Origin: Pseudomonadota bacterium | GTDB taxonomy: Bacteria; Pseudomonadota; Gammaproteobacteria; Burkholderiales; JABEVD01 | DNA: 7,476 nt | NCBI GenBank assembly: GCA_021811205.1 | Contig: JAJZPK010000130.1 | Span: forward strand, 1 to 7,476 | Direction of reading: 5' to 3' | Shown: positions 1 through 7,415 of the stretch, piece by piece | Layout: each line of letters opens with the position of its first letter | Numbering within the stretch: position 1 is the stretch's first letter | The notes under the pieces: generated by a model | The model's database searches: none | Told to the model about the DNA's origin: nothing | What the model saw: only the letters and a program-made list of their open reading frames with translations | Translations under genes and position numbers: made by a program

Positions 1-926
1 TGCTGCAAGGTGGCAAGCGATTCCTTGGCATCCGGGGACGAGGTATCGAAATACTGTCTTATCCACTGCTGCGCCATTTTAAGGTCCTGCCTGAATGCCC
101 CCTGGTCGTGGGCAAGCAGGGACAGCCTTGCCGAAAGCAGTCTCAGCTTCAGATTCTCCCTGAGGAAATAGGCTTGTGAAGGCGGCAGAAGCGGCACGGC
201 GGGTTTGCCCAATTTCTGTATCTTGATGAGGTTCCTGATGTCGTTCCAGGCTTCCCTTCCGAGCTCGAGCCAGGTGTTTCCTCCAGATGACTGCTTGTGC
301 TGCGGCGCCGGATGGGGTCTCGCTTCCATGGCAAGCGGCATGCTGTCCACCCTGTTGAGCACGTTGTCGAGATGCAGGCTCACGCCGACGATGTCGGCGA
401 AAGGCATGCCTTTCAGCTTGTCGATGTCCCTGCTGATCACTTTCCTCAGTGGGCCGAGCTGCGGCTTGTTCATGCGCTGCAAGGTCTCATCCACATTCTG
501 CAGGGCGATCAGCGCTGCCTTGACGTTCCCGGCAAGCTGCAGCTGCTGGTTGGCAATCAGAAGCACCTGCTCCACCTCGGCGAGCGCCGATTCGTCGCGA
601 TTGCGTGCGAGTTCCTGGTACATCTGCTCGAGGGCAGCCTGCTGATTCTGCGAATCGGCCACCTTGCGTTCCAGGATGCCCAATCTCACTTCGGCGGCAC
701 GCTCGGCTTCCAGGGCCTGGGCGGCGCGCTGCCTGCTTTCGTGATTGTAGGTATCGGCGGAAGCAAGCCGAGAGGCGAGCTCAAGCCTGAGATTGCTGAC
801 CTGGCTGCGCGTGTCGAACCACAGCCATGCGACGATGATCGCGCAGCACGCCGCGATCATGATCAGGACATTGATGCTGGTGAATACCTTGTCGGCCCAG
901 CTTGTTCCGCCAGATTGTTCATCCAT
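1..926 (-). CDS. hemX: HemX, membrane-anchored haem-biosynthesis operon protein (3' end cut by window edge)
   Basis: Translating the minus strand from the ATG at 926-924 gives 308 open codons that run off the left edge without a stop, so the C-terminus is missing. Residues 1-17 are a short cytoplasmic lead, about 18-37 form one membrane helix (hydrophobic, ending AWLWF), and 43-112 are Glu/Arg/Ala-rich and probably coiled coil. The HemX family core follows: VEQVLLIANQQL at 118-129, REAWNDIRNLIKI near 224-236, and AYFLRENLKLRLLSARLSLL shortly after. HemX proteins are often annotated as uroporphyrinogen-III C-methyltransferase, but no methyltransferase domain is visible; the real role is unsettled, perhaps as a membrane scaffold for tetrapyrrole enzymes. 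The start overlaps the hemD stop by 8 bases (ATGGATGA), implying translational coupling, and the upstream Shine-Dalgarno sequence is weak. In related genomes hemY commonly follows, which would lie beyond base 1. Identification as HemX is firm; its function is not. Confidence 0.9.
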   Translation of the reverse strand, partial: MDEQSGGTSWADKVFTSINVLIMIAACCAIIVAWLWFDTRSQVSNLRLELASRLASADTYNHESRQRAAQALEAERAAEVRLGILERKVADSQNQQAALEQMYQELARNRDESALAEVEQVLLIANQQLQLAGNVKAALIALQNVDETLQRMNKPQLGPLRKVISRDIDKLKGMPFADIVGVSLHLDNVLNRVDSMPLAMEARPHPAPQHKQSSGGNTWLELGREAWNDIRNLIKIQKLGKPAVPLLPPSQAYFLRENLKLRLLSARLSLLAHDQGAFRQDLKMAQQWIRQYFDTSSPDAKESLATLQ

Positions 927-1665
927 GCGCCTTATCCCCGAATTCAAACCATTTCAAGAGCCCAATGACGAGCCCATCATCTCCGCCTTCCGTCACCACG
1001 ACATGTTCGAAACCGCAATCCATCGCGATTTTTCCTATCCGCTCGTGCGTCACGAAAATCGGCTTCTTGTAAATCCAGCCTTCGGTCATGTCGACAAGGT
1101 TCGAAACGATTTCTCCGCTTGTCGCCGTCACGGCCTGCACATCCTTCTCTTCGAGCACTGGCGGATTTGCCGGCTTGATCCGCCTGTAGCATTCCGCATA
1201 ATCCACTATAGCGCCCCTGCGCCTCAATTCTTCCGCCAGAAGTTCCCTGCCGCCCACCCCTCTGAAAATCACGATCCTTGATCCGGAAACCGACTTGAGC
1301 TCGGGCAATTCGAGCAGGCTCTCGCTGTCGAATCCGGATCGCGGCAGCAGAACATTCCCTACCCCTCTTTCTTCTAGCGCAGCCCACGTGGCTTTCCCTA
1401 CTGCGGCGCAGCGCAATGCTCCGGGCAGCGCCGCAATCCTTGAAAAGGCCTTCTCGACGGCATTCGCGCTCACGAAGACCGCGATATCGTATTCGCTCAG
1501 GCGCCCGAGCAAGTCCGCGAGACGCGCATCGTCTTCAACATCGGCAATCTCGACAGCCGGAAAAAGCACCGCCTTCCCGCCTGCCTCTGCTATTTTTGCG
1601 ACGAGCTTTCCTGCCTGTCCATATGGCCTTGTCACCAGGATGGATGCCCCGGAAAGCGGGAGCAT
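919..1665 (-). CDS. hemD: Uroporphyrinogen-III synthase
   Basis: This 248-residue protein (E. coli HemD is about 246) cyclises hydroxymethylbilane with inversion of ring D to uroporphyrinogen III, the branch point to haem, sirohaem and cobalamin; it is cytosolic. Family landmarks are visible in order: VTRP at 11-14, FVSANAV at 64-70, GFDSESLL at 111-118, RGVGGREL at 135-142, the YAECYRR segment at 156-162, ATSGE at 181-185, and FVTHERI at 204-210 followed by a GDDG segment. HemD is poorly conserved in general, so this set of motifs plus position directly after hemC makes the call. The ATG at 1665-1663 shares one base with the hemC stop (TGATG). No Shine-Dalgarno sequence is visible just upstream, so initiation probably depends on ribosomes terminating on hemC. 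The reading frame stays open far upstream through hemC, but that extension is a shadow of hemC in another frame. Confidence 0.95.
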   Translation of the reverse strand: MLPLSGASILVTRPYGQAGKLVAKIAEAGGKAVLFPAVEIADVEDDARLADLLGRLSEYDIAVFVSANAVEKAFSRIAALPGALRCAAVGKATWAALEERGVGNVLLPRSGFDSESLLELPELKSVSGSRIVIFRGVGGRELLAEELRRRGAIVDYAECYRRIKPANPPVLEEKDVQAVTATSGEIVSNLVDMTEGWIYKKPIFVTHERIGKIAMDCGFEHVVVTEGGDDGLVIGLLKWFEFGDKAHG

Positions 1666-2600
1666 CAGAGCGCGGCGAGGATTTTCCCTGCCCCCGCATC
1701 CAGAAGCTTTTGAGCGGCCCGCTTGCCTATTTGTTCGCACTCGATGGGCGCACCTTCCTCTTCCGCCCTGATCATTTCCCTGCCGTCCGGACTGGCGACG
1801 AAGGCGCGCAGCCAGAGCTTCCCGCCCGATATTTCCGCATAGGCGCCGAGCGGAACCTGGCAGCTCCCGCCCAGCACGGCACTCACTGCGCGCTCCGCCA
1901 GAACGCACTGCGCCGTGTCCGCATGATAGAGCGGCCTCAAGACATCCAGAAACTCCATTCTGTCCTGTCTGCATTCTATGCCGAGCGCGCCCTGGCCTAC
2001 TGCGGGCAAGCTGTCTGCTGGATCGATCAATGCCGCAATCCTGCCTGAAAGCCCGAGACGCTTGAGTCCTGCGGCTGCGAGAATGATCGCATCGAACTGG
2101 CCTTCGTCGAGCTTCCTGAGTCTGGTCTGAACGTTTCCGCGCAACGGCCTGATTTCGAGATGGGGAAAACGGTAGCGAAGCTGGCTTTCCCGGCGCAGGC
2201 TGGAAGTGCCGACAATCGCACCTGCGGGAAGCTCCGAAAGCTGCTTGTACTGGTTGGAAACGAAGGCGTCCCGTGGATCTTCCCTTTCCGTGATCGCTGC
2301 GAGCATGAAACCTTCGGGCAGCGCCATCGGCACGTCCTTCATGGAATGCACGGCGATATCTGCGCGCCCATCCTCGAGCGCCTGCTCCAATTCCTTGATG
2401 AACAATCCCTTTCCGCCTATCTTGGCCAAGGGCTTGTCGAGGATCTGGTCTCCCTGGGTAGTCATACCCATTATGCTGATAGCCGTTTGCGGGTATAATA
2501 GCGCAAGCCGTCCGCTGATGAATTGCGCCTGCCACATGGCAAGAGCGCTTTCACGCGATGCGATGACGATATTTGCGGGGGGGGAAACCACTTGATTCAA
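1665..2600 (-). CDS. hemC: Hydroxymethylbilane synthase (porphobilinogen deaminase)
   Basis: The enzyme joins four porphobilinogens into hydroxymethylbilane on a covalently bound dipyrromethane cofactor, in the cytosol. With the TTG start at 2600-2598 the protein has 311 residues (E. coli 313). Visible motifs are [12 protein letters not shown] at 13-24, the [11 protein letters not shown] segment at 62-72, AVHSMKDVP at 83-91 with catalytic Asp89 (E. coli D84), [19 protein letters not shown], and [12 protein letters not shown] with cofactor-binding Cys247 (E. coli C242). Both key residues sit at a constant offset of +5 from E. coli, which supports the chosen N-terminus. The TTG lies 5 bases after a perfect AGGAGG. 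A GTG three codons later is possible but is 14 bases from that site. An in-frame ATG at 2735 would add 45 unrelated residues and overlap ppc, so it is unlikely. Codons 6-8 lie on a run of eight C. It is the first gene of hemCDX. Confidence 0.96.
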   Translation of the reverse strand: MNQVVSPPANIVIASRESALAMWQAQFISGRLALLYPQTAISIMGMTTQGDQILDKPLAKIGGKGLFIKELEQALEDGRADIAVHSMKDVPMALPEGFMLAAITEREDPRDAFVSNQYKQLSELPAGAIVGTSSLRRESQLRYRFPHLEIRPLRGNVQTRLRKLDEGQFDAIILAAAGLKRLGLSGRIAALIDPADSLPAVGQGALGIECRQDRMEFLDVLRPLYHADTAQCVLAERAVSAVLGGSCQVPLGAYAEISGGKLWLRAFVASPDGREMIRAEEEGAPIECEQIGKRAAQKLLDAGAGKILAAL

Positions 2601-2605
2601 ATTCA

Positions 2606-2611
2606 CCTCCT
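2606..2611 (-). promoter_or_regulatory. Strong Shine-Dalgarno site deciding the TTG start of hemC
   Basis: On the minus strand the sequence AGGAGGTGAATTTG contains a full-strength AGGAGG (AGGAGGTGA extends the match to the 16S rRNA tail), with 5 bases between AGGAGG and the TTG. No ATG is available at a suitable distance in any frame. The strong site may compensate for the weak TTG codon. The link between site and start is inferred from spacing and from the alignment of the HemC N-terminus. Confidence 0.8.
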
Positions 2612-2626
2612 GAATTATTTTTTTCG

Positions 2627-2632
2627 ATTTTA
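2627..2632 (-). promoter_or_regulatory. Possible -10 box of the hemCDX promoter
   Basis: The minus strand reads TAAAAT (5 of 6 to the sigma-70 consensus TATAAT), 26 bases ahead of the TTG start, which would give a leader of about 20 bases holding just the ribosome binding site. No good -35 box is present at 16-18 bases; the nearest, TTCCCC, is poor and 19 bases away. The call rests on position and the -10 match only. Confidence 0.3.
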
Positions 2633-2635
2633 ACA

Positions 2636-2652
2636 CGGACGACCCAAGTCCG
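2636..2652. repeat. Short inverted repeat in the hemC-ppc divergent intergenic region
   Basis: CGGAC (2636-2640) and GTCCG (2648-2652) are perfect 5-base inverted arms around a 7-base centre (GACCCAA). The repeat sits just upstream of the possible hemC -10 box and ahead of ppc, where a shared operator could act. Five-base arms can arise by chance, no regulator is encoded in the window, and there is no T-run to make it a terminator. The rest of the 82-base region contains an AT-rich stretch with a run of T at 2618-2624 and no convincing ppc promoter. Confidence 0.3.
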
Positions 2653-2682
2653 GGGAACGCGCCTCGCATATCCTGAAAGACA

Positions 2683-5436
2683 ATGTCAGACCAATCGACC
2701 ACACCAGAAAAAGACATTCCTCTACGCGACGACATCCGTCTCCTTGGACGGATACTCGGCGATACGCTGCGCGAGCAGGAAGGTCAGGAAACCTTCGACC
2801 TGATCGAAACCATCAGGCAATGCGCCATTCGCTTCAGAAGGGAAGGAGATCCTTCCGCGAAAATAGAACTCGAATCCTGCCTGAGCGGGCTTTCCCCGAC
2901 AGATGCGATTCTGGTCGTGCGCGCCTTCAGCTTTTTTTCGCAGCTCTCGAACATCGCGGAAGACCTGCACCACAACAGGCGCCGCCGCGCGCACGAAATT
3001 GCAGGCTCCAAGCCCCAAACCGGCAGCTTTTCGCTTGCCCTGGACCGCGTCCTGGACACGGGAATCGAGAGCAAAAAGATCAAGGAGTTCTTCGAAAATG
3101 CCATGATCGTCCCTGTGCTGACCGCTCACCCCACAGAAGTGCAGCGCAAAAGCATACTCGATCGGCAAAGCGAGATCGCCGAGCTTTTGACCGATCGTGA
3201 CCGCATCCAGCTCACTCCCCAGGAAAGGATCCAGAACGAGGACGCATTGCGCCGCGTCATTCTGACGCTCTGGCAGACGAGGGTACTCCGCTCCGCACGC
3301 CTCACGGTGGCCGATGAGATCGAGAACGGCCTTGCCTTTTACCGGTACACCTTCCTGCGCGAAGTGGCAGCGCTCTATGCCGAGATCGAGGACACGCTCG
3401 AAGCGCGGCTCGAGAAGCGCATTTCGATCCCGCCTTTTCTCCATATCGGCAGCTGGATCGGGGGAGATCGGGACGGAAATCCGTTCGTCACGCACCAGGT
3501 CACGCTGCGCGCAGCCGAGCGTCAATCGACCATGGCGCTGGATTTCTACCTGGCGGAAATTCACAAGCTCGGCAAGGAGCTTAGCCAGTCGGTGCGCGTC
3601 GTCGACATCTCCCCAGCGCTCGAGAAACTCGCAGCCGATTCCCCGGACAAATCCGACCACAGGGTGGACGAGCCTTATCGCCGCGCCCTGATCAGGATCT
3701 ACTCGAGGCTTGCCGCAACCGCCCAGAAGCTCGACCATCATGCCGCAGAGCGCGCTCCCGTCGGCATCTCCGAACCCTATGGCAGCGCTTCGGAGCTCAT
3801 TGGGGACCTCGACATCCTTGCAGAGTCCCTGAATTCGCACGGCTCTTCGCGAGTCGTGAACGGCAGATTGCGCCAGCTGCGCAGGACAATCGAGGTATTC
3901 GGCTTCCATCTTGCGCCGCTCGACATGCGCCAGCACAGCGGCGTGCATGAAGAGACGGTGGACGAGCTTTTCCAGCATGCCGGACGCCCCGGTTATGCGG
4001 AGCTTTCCGAGGAAGATCGCTGCGCCTGGCTGATTGACGAGATCAGCGTGGCCAAACCCCTGCGCTCGATCCATGCCGAATACGGACAGCGGGTCGACAA
4101 TGAGCTCAGCATCCTGGATACCGCAGGCGACATCCACAGGCGCTATGGCAGCGATGCGCTGCCCAACTACATCATTTCGAAGACGGCCAGCGTGAGCGAC
4201 ATGCTGGAAGTCGCCCTGCTCCTCAAGGAGGCGGATCTCCTGAAGCCCGGTGTCAAGCCCGAGCTTCACGTCAACATCATTCCGCTTTTCGAGACGATCG
4301 ACGATCTGCGTGGCTGCGGCCCCATCATGGAGAAGCTGTTCTCCATACCCTATTACATGAAACTGCTGGAAAGCCGCGGCGGCGTTCAGGAAGTCATGCT
4401 CGGCTATTCTGACAGCAACAAGGACGGCGGCTTCCTGACCGCCAATTGGGAGCTTTACAAGGCCGAGGTCGAGCTCGTCGAGGTATTCAGGCGCCATAAC
4501 GTCAAGATGCGACTCTTCCATGGTCGCGGCGGCACGGTGGGTCGCGGCGGCGGACCGAGTTACCAGGCCATCCTGGCCCAGCCGCCGGGCAGCGTGAATG
4601 GGCAGATCCGCATCACGGAACAGGGCGAAGTGATCGCGAGCAAGTATTCCGATCCGGAAATCGGCAGAAGGAACCTGGAAAGGATCGTCGCAGCGACGAT
4701 GGAAGCGACCCTCATCCATCACACCCCGCAGCACAATCCGGAGCATTTCCGGGTAATGGAAGCGCTGAGCCTCGAGGCCTATTCCTGCTACCGCAATCTC
4801 GTTTACGAAACGCCCGGCTTCATCCGCTTCTTCAGGGAAGCGACGCCGATCAACGAAATCGCCGAGCTGCACATCGGCAGCCGTCCTGCGGCCCGACGCG
4901 CATCCGACAAGATCGAGGATCTGCGCGCAATTCCATGGGTGTTCAGCTGGGGGCTCAACCGCATCATGCTGCCCGGCTGGTATGGTTTCGGCTCGGCCGC
5001 CGAATCCTTTCTCGAGAAGGAAGGCGACAAGGGCCTTGCACTCCTGCGCGAAATGTATGCGTCCTGGCCCTTCTTCCAGACACTGCTGTCCAACATGGAC
5101 ATGGTGCTCGGCAAGACCGACATCAACATCGCCTCGCGCTATGCGGAGCTTGTCGGCGACGAAGCATTGCGTCAGCGCATCTTCGACAGGATCACGCTCG
5201 AGCACGACAAGACCGTGGAAATGCTCTTCAGGATCACGGGAAACAGCGAGCTCCTCCAGGACAATCCCATGCTGAATCGCAGCATCCGAAACAGGAGCCC
5301 GTATATCGACCCGTTGAACCATCTTCAGGTGAACCTGCTTCGCCGCTTCAGGGCCGGAGACAGCGAAGAGAAGGTGAAAAGGGCCATACTGCTTTCCGTC
5401 AACGGCATCGCGGCAGGACTCAGAAACAGCGGGTAA
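2683..5436 (+). CDS. ppc: Phosphoenolpyruvate carboxylase
   Basis: This cytosolic enzyme makes oxaloacetate from phosphoenolpyruvate and bicarbonate, refilling the TCA cycle and supplying aspartate-family precursors. The protein has 917 residues (E. coli 883) and is complete. Catalytic His149 lies in [10 protein letters not shown] (E. coli H138), Lys580 in [11 protein letters not shown] (E. coli K546), and His613, Arg615 and Arg621 in [14 protein letters not shown]. The residues that bind the feedback inhibitor aspartate in E. coli are also present: Arg621, Lys811 in MVLGKTD, Arg871 before the YIDPLN segment, and Asn915 in the C-terminal RNSG. The enzyme is therefore probably active and aspartate-inhibited. 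The ATG at 2683 gives an N-terminus that aligns with E. coli ([14 protein letters not shown]); the upstream ribosome site (GAAAG) is weak. It is divergent from hemC by 82 bases, and the transporter gene starts 5 bases after its stop. Long open frames on the opposite strand are composition shadows. Confidence 0.97.
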   Translation: MSDQSTTPEKDIPLRDDIRLLGRILGDTLREQEGQETFDLIETIRQCAIRFRREGDPSAKIELESCLSGLSPTDAILVVRAFSFFSQLSNIAEDLHHNRRRRAHEIAGSKPQTGSFSLALDRVLDTGIESKKIKEFFENAMIVPVLTAHPTEVQRKSILDRQSEIAELLTDRDRIQLTPQERIQNEDALRRVILTLWQTRVLRSARLTVADEIENGLAFYRYTFLREVAALYAEIEDTLEARLEKRISIPPFLHIGSWIGGDRDGNPFVTHQVTLRAAERQSTMALDFYLAEIHKLGKELSQSVRVVDISPALEKLAADSPDKSDHRVDEPYRRALIRIYSRLAATAQKLDHHAAERAPVGISEPYGSASELIGDLDILAESLNSHGSSRVVNGRLRQLRRTIEVFGFHLAPLDMRQHSGVHEETVDELFQHAGRPGYAELSEEDRCAWLIDEISVAKPLRSIHAEYGQRVDNELSILDTAGDIHRRYGSDALPNYIISKTASVSDMLEVALLLKEADLLKPGVKPELHVNIIPLFETIDDLRGCGPIMEKLFSIPYYMKLLESRGGVQEVMLGYSDSNKDGGFLTANWELYKAEVELVEVFRRHNVKMRLFHGRGGTVGRGGGPSYQAILAQPPGSVNGQIRITEQGEVIASKYSDPEIGRRNLERIVAATMEATLIHHTPQHNPEHFRVMEALSLEAYSCYRNLVYETPGFIRFFREATPINEIAELHIGSRPAARRASDKIEDLRAIPWVFSWGLNRIMLPGWYGFGSAAESFLEKEGDKGLALLREMYASWPFFQTLLSNMDMVLGKTDINIASRYAELVGDEALRQRIFDRITLEHDKTVEMLFRITGNSELLQDNPMLNRSIRNRSPYIDPLNHLQVNLLRRFRAGDSEEKVKRAILLSVNGIAAGLRNSG

Positions 5437-5441
5437 GCGAC

Positions 5442-7415
5442 ATGCTCGAGTTCGAGAAGGTTCGCAAGATACTGATCGGGTCGCGGCGCGACCCGCTGAA
5501 TCCGGATACCCGCAGCCACATCGTGCTCATCGCATTCTTCGCCTGGATAGGGCTGGGGGCGGACGGCCTCTCCTCCTCCTGTTACGGCCCCGAAGAAGCC
5601 TTTCTCGCCCTGGGCGTCCATCACCACCTGGGGCTTTATCTTGCCGCTGTCACCGCAATCACCGTTTTCATCATTTCGCTCGCCTACAACCAGGTCATCG
5701 AGCTTTTCCCTTCTGGCGGAGGTGGTTACAAGGTCGCGACCCAGCTGATCGGCCCTTATGCAGGACTCGTCTCAGGATCTGCCCTGATCGTCGACTACAT
5801 GCTGACCATCTCGATATCGATCGCAAGCGGCGTGGATGCGCTGTTCAGCCTGTTTCCGGCGCACATGGCCCATTACAAGCTGCCGTCCGAGATTTTCGTG
5901 CTATTCGCGCTGATCCTGCTGAACCTGCGCGGCATGAAGGAATCGATCAAGATCCTGATGCCGATCTTCCTCGGTTTCTTTCTTACCCATGCTTTCCTGA
6001 TTGCCTACGGCATCTGGATCCACGCCGAGCGCCTCCCTTCCCTGATTCCTGAAACGATCGCCGAAACATCCAGGATGAGCAAAGATCTGGGCTGGGTGTT
6101 CATCGCATCGCTCTTTCTCAGGGCCTATTCGCTGGGCGGCGGAACCTACACGGGTATAGAAGCGGTCTCCAACAACGTCAACATGCTGGTCGAACCCAGG
6201 GTGAAAACAGGCAAATGGACCATGCTCTACATGGCCGCCTCCCTTTCATTCACGGCTGGCGGCATCATCCTGCTCTACCTCCTCTGGCATGTTCAGCCTG
6301 TCGAAGGACAGACGCTGAATGCTGTCGTCTTCATGCAGATATTCTCCCATCTCCACATGGGCACCGCCCTCGCGCAGCACGTCGAACTCGCTGCAGTCAT
6401 GGCTTTCGAAGCAGGCCTGCTGCTCGTTGCTGCCAACACGGGCTTCCTCGGCGGGCCCATGGTCATGGCGAACATGGCCGCGGATTCCTGGGTGCCAAGG
6501 CAATTCGGCCAGCTATCGAGCCGACTCGTCACGCAGAACGGCATCTTCCTGATGGGCATATCCGCCTTCTTCATCCTGCTCTGGACAAGAGGTGAAGTTT
6601 CACTGCTCGTCGTGCTTTACAGCATCAACGTGTTTCTGACCTTCTCGATGTCGATTTTCGGGCTGTGTTTGCACTGGTGGCGCAACAGGCACAGCGAAAA
6701 GAAGTGGCTTTTGCATTTCCTCCTCTCCTTTGTCGGGCTGTGCGTCACCGCCGGCATTCTGGTGGTCACGACAGCGGAAAAATTCACCGAAGGGGGCTGG
6801 ATGACCATCCTGATCACCCTGATCGTGATCGCAATCTTTCTCCTGATCCACAGGCATTACGAAGAGACCAGGATGCAGCTCAAGAAGGTCGACGAACTCT
6901 ATTCAGGGCAGAAGCTTGCCGAACCTGAAACGCCGCTGCCCAAGCTCGATCCTTCACTGCCTACTGCAGTTTTCCTGTCCGGAAAGAACAGGGGGCTCGG
7001 CATGCATGCCCTGCTCTGGGTGGTCAGGATGTTCCCCGACCATTTCAAGAATTTCATTTTCGTTGCGGTGGGCGAAGTCGACCTGCAGAGCTACGACGGC
7101 GAAGGGGCATTGAGAACGCTGAAATACAAGATCGAGAATTCCCAGCGCTTCTTCGTCAATTTCTGCAACCAACACGGACTCGCTGCGGCTTCCTTTGAAG
7201 CTTACGGAACCGATCCCCTGGAAGAGCTCTTCAAGATCACGGAAAAAATCATGCAGGAGTATCCGCAGAGCATCTGCTTTGCGAGCAAACTGATTTTCGT
7301 GCACGACAACATCTTCACCCGCTGGCTGCACAACCAGACCGCAGAATCCATGCAGAGGCGGCTGCACCTTCAGGGGCAGCAGATGGTGATCCTGCCGATG
7401 AAGCTCGACATGTGA
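5442..7415 (+). CDS. APC-superfamily transporter resembling the KimA/YdaO potassium importer, with soluble C-terminal domain
   Basis: This 657-residue protein has about 12 hydrophobic segments between residues 27 and 469, then a cytoplasmic part. By remembered alignment it follows B. subtilis KimA through the core: GLGADGLSSSCYGPEEA (37-53), FPSGGGGYKVA (89-99), LIVDYMLTISISIASG (115-130), LNLRGMKES (160-168), TYTGIEAVSN (235-244), VAANTGF (329-335) and VVLYSINVF (390-398). Residues equivalent to reported KimA K+-site positions are present: Asp41, Tyr48, Asp118, Tyr119, Thr122, Ser126, Thr237, Glu240 and Tyr393. H+-coupled K+ uptake is therefore the best guess; the usual automatic label would be amino acid permease. 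Residues 507-657 form an alternating hydrophobic/polar soluble domain, plausibly UspA-like as in KimA. The ATG is 5 bases after the ppc stop with a weak Shine-Dalgarno sequence, so cotranscription and coupling with ppc are likely. The stop abuts the 3' end of rnpB on the opposite strand. The family is sure; the substrate is inferred. Confidence 0.85.
   Translation: MLEFEKVRKILIGSRRDPLNPDTRSHIVLIAFFAWIGLGADGLSSSCYGPEEAFLALGVHHHLGLYLAAVTAITVFIISLAYNQVIELFPSGGGGYKVATQLIGPYAGLVSGSALIVDYMLTISISIASGVDALFSLFPAHMAHYKLPSEIFVLFALILLNLRGMKESIKILMPIFLGFFLTHAFLIAYGIWIHAERLPSLIPETIAETSRMSKDLGWVFIASLFLRAYSLGGGTYTGIEAVSNNVNMLVEPRVKTGKWTMLYMAASLSFTAGGIILLYLLWHVQPVEGQTLNAVVFMQIFSHLHMGTALAQHVELAAVMAFEAGLLLVAANTGFLGGPMVMANMAADSWVPRQFGQLSSRLVTQNGIFLMGISAFFILLWTRGEVSLLVVLYSINVFLTFSMSIFGLCLHWWRNRHSEKKWLLHFLLSFVGLCVTAGILVVTTAEKFTEGGWMTILITLIVIAIFLLIHRHYEETRMQLKKVDELYSGQKLAEPETPLPKLDPSLPTAVFLSGKNRGLGMHALLWVVRMFPDHFKNFIFVAVGEVDLQSYDGEGALRTLKYKIENSQRFFVNFCNQHGLAAASFEAYGTDPLEELFKITEKIMQEYPQSICFASKLIFVHDNIFTRWLHNQTAESMQRRLHLQGQQMVILPMKLDM

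Noticed and set aside
919..922. ATGA overlap (ATG at 922-920) as the hemX start
   Set aside because: That ATG is out of frame with the HemX sequence; the in-frame start is the ATG at 926-924.
297..968. Plus-strand open frames opposite hemX and hemD
   Set aside because: They are antisense to clear HemX and HemD coding sequence and show no family motifs of their own.
1666..2535. Frame of hemD open upstream through hemC, suggesting a 538-residue protein
   Set aside because: The upstream 290 codons are an out-of-frame shadow of hemC; HemD homology begins at the ATG overlapping the hemC stop.
2669..2674. TATCCT as a -10 box for ppc
   Set aside because: It lies only 8 bases before the ppc ATG, leaving no space for a leader with a ribosome binding site, and no -35 box fits.
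2601..2735. Upstream ATG extension of hemC (45 more residues)
   Set aside because: The extension does not resemble HemC N-termini, overlaps ppc coding sequence, and ignores the excellent Shine-Dalgarno/TTG pair.
2722..5322. Very long open frame (866 codons) on the minus strand across ppc
   Set aside because: It lies fully antisense to a certain ppc gene; its translation has no recognisable family motifs, and long antisense frames are common opposite GC-rich genes with strong codon bias.
4935..5441. Frame of the transporter open upstream into ppc (169 extra codons)
   Set aside because: The added sequence is hydrophilic, Arg/Gln-rich and overlaps ppc in another frame; KimA-like N-terminal sequence starts at the ATG at 5442.
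7370..7404. Possible hairpin GGCAG / CTGCC as an rnpB terminator inside the transporter gene
   Set aside because: The arms are only about five bases with a long loop and no T-run follows on the minus strand.
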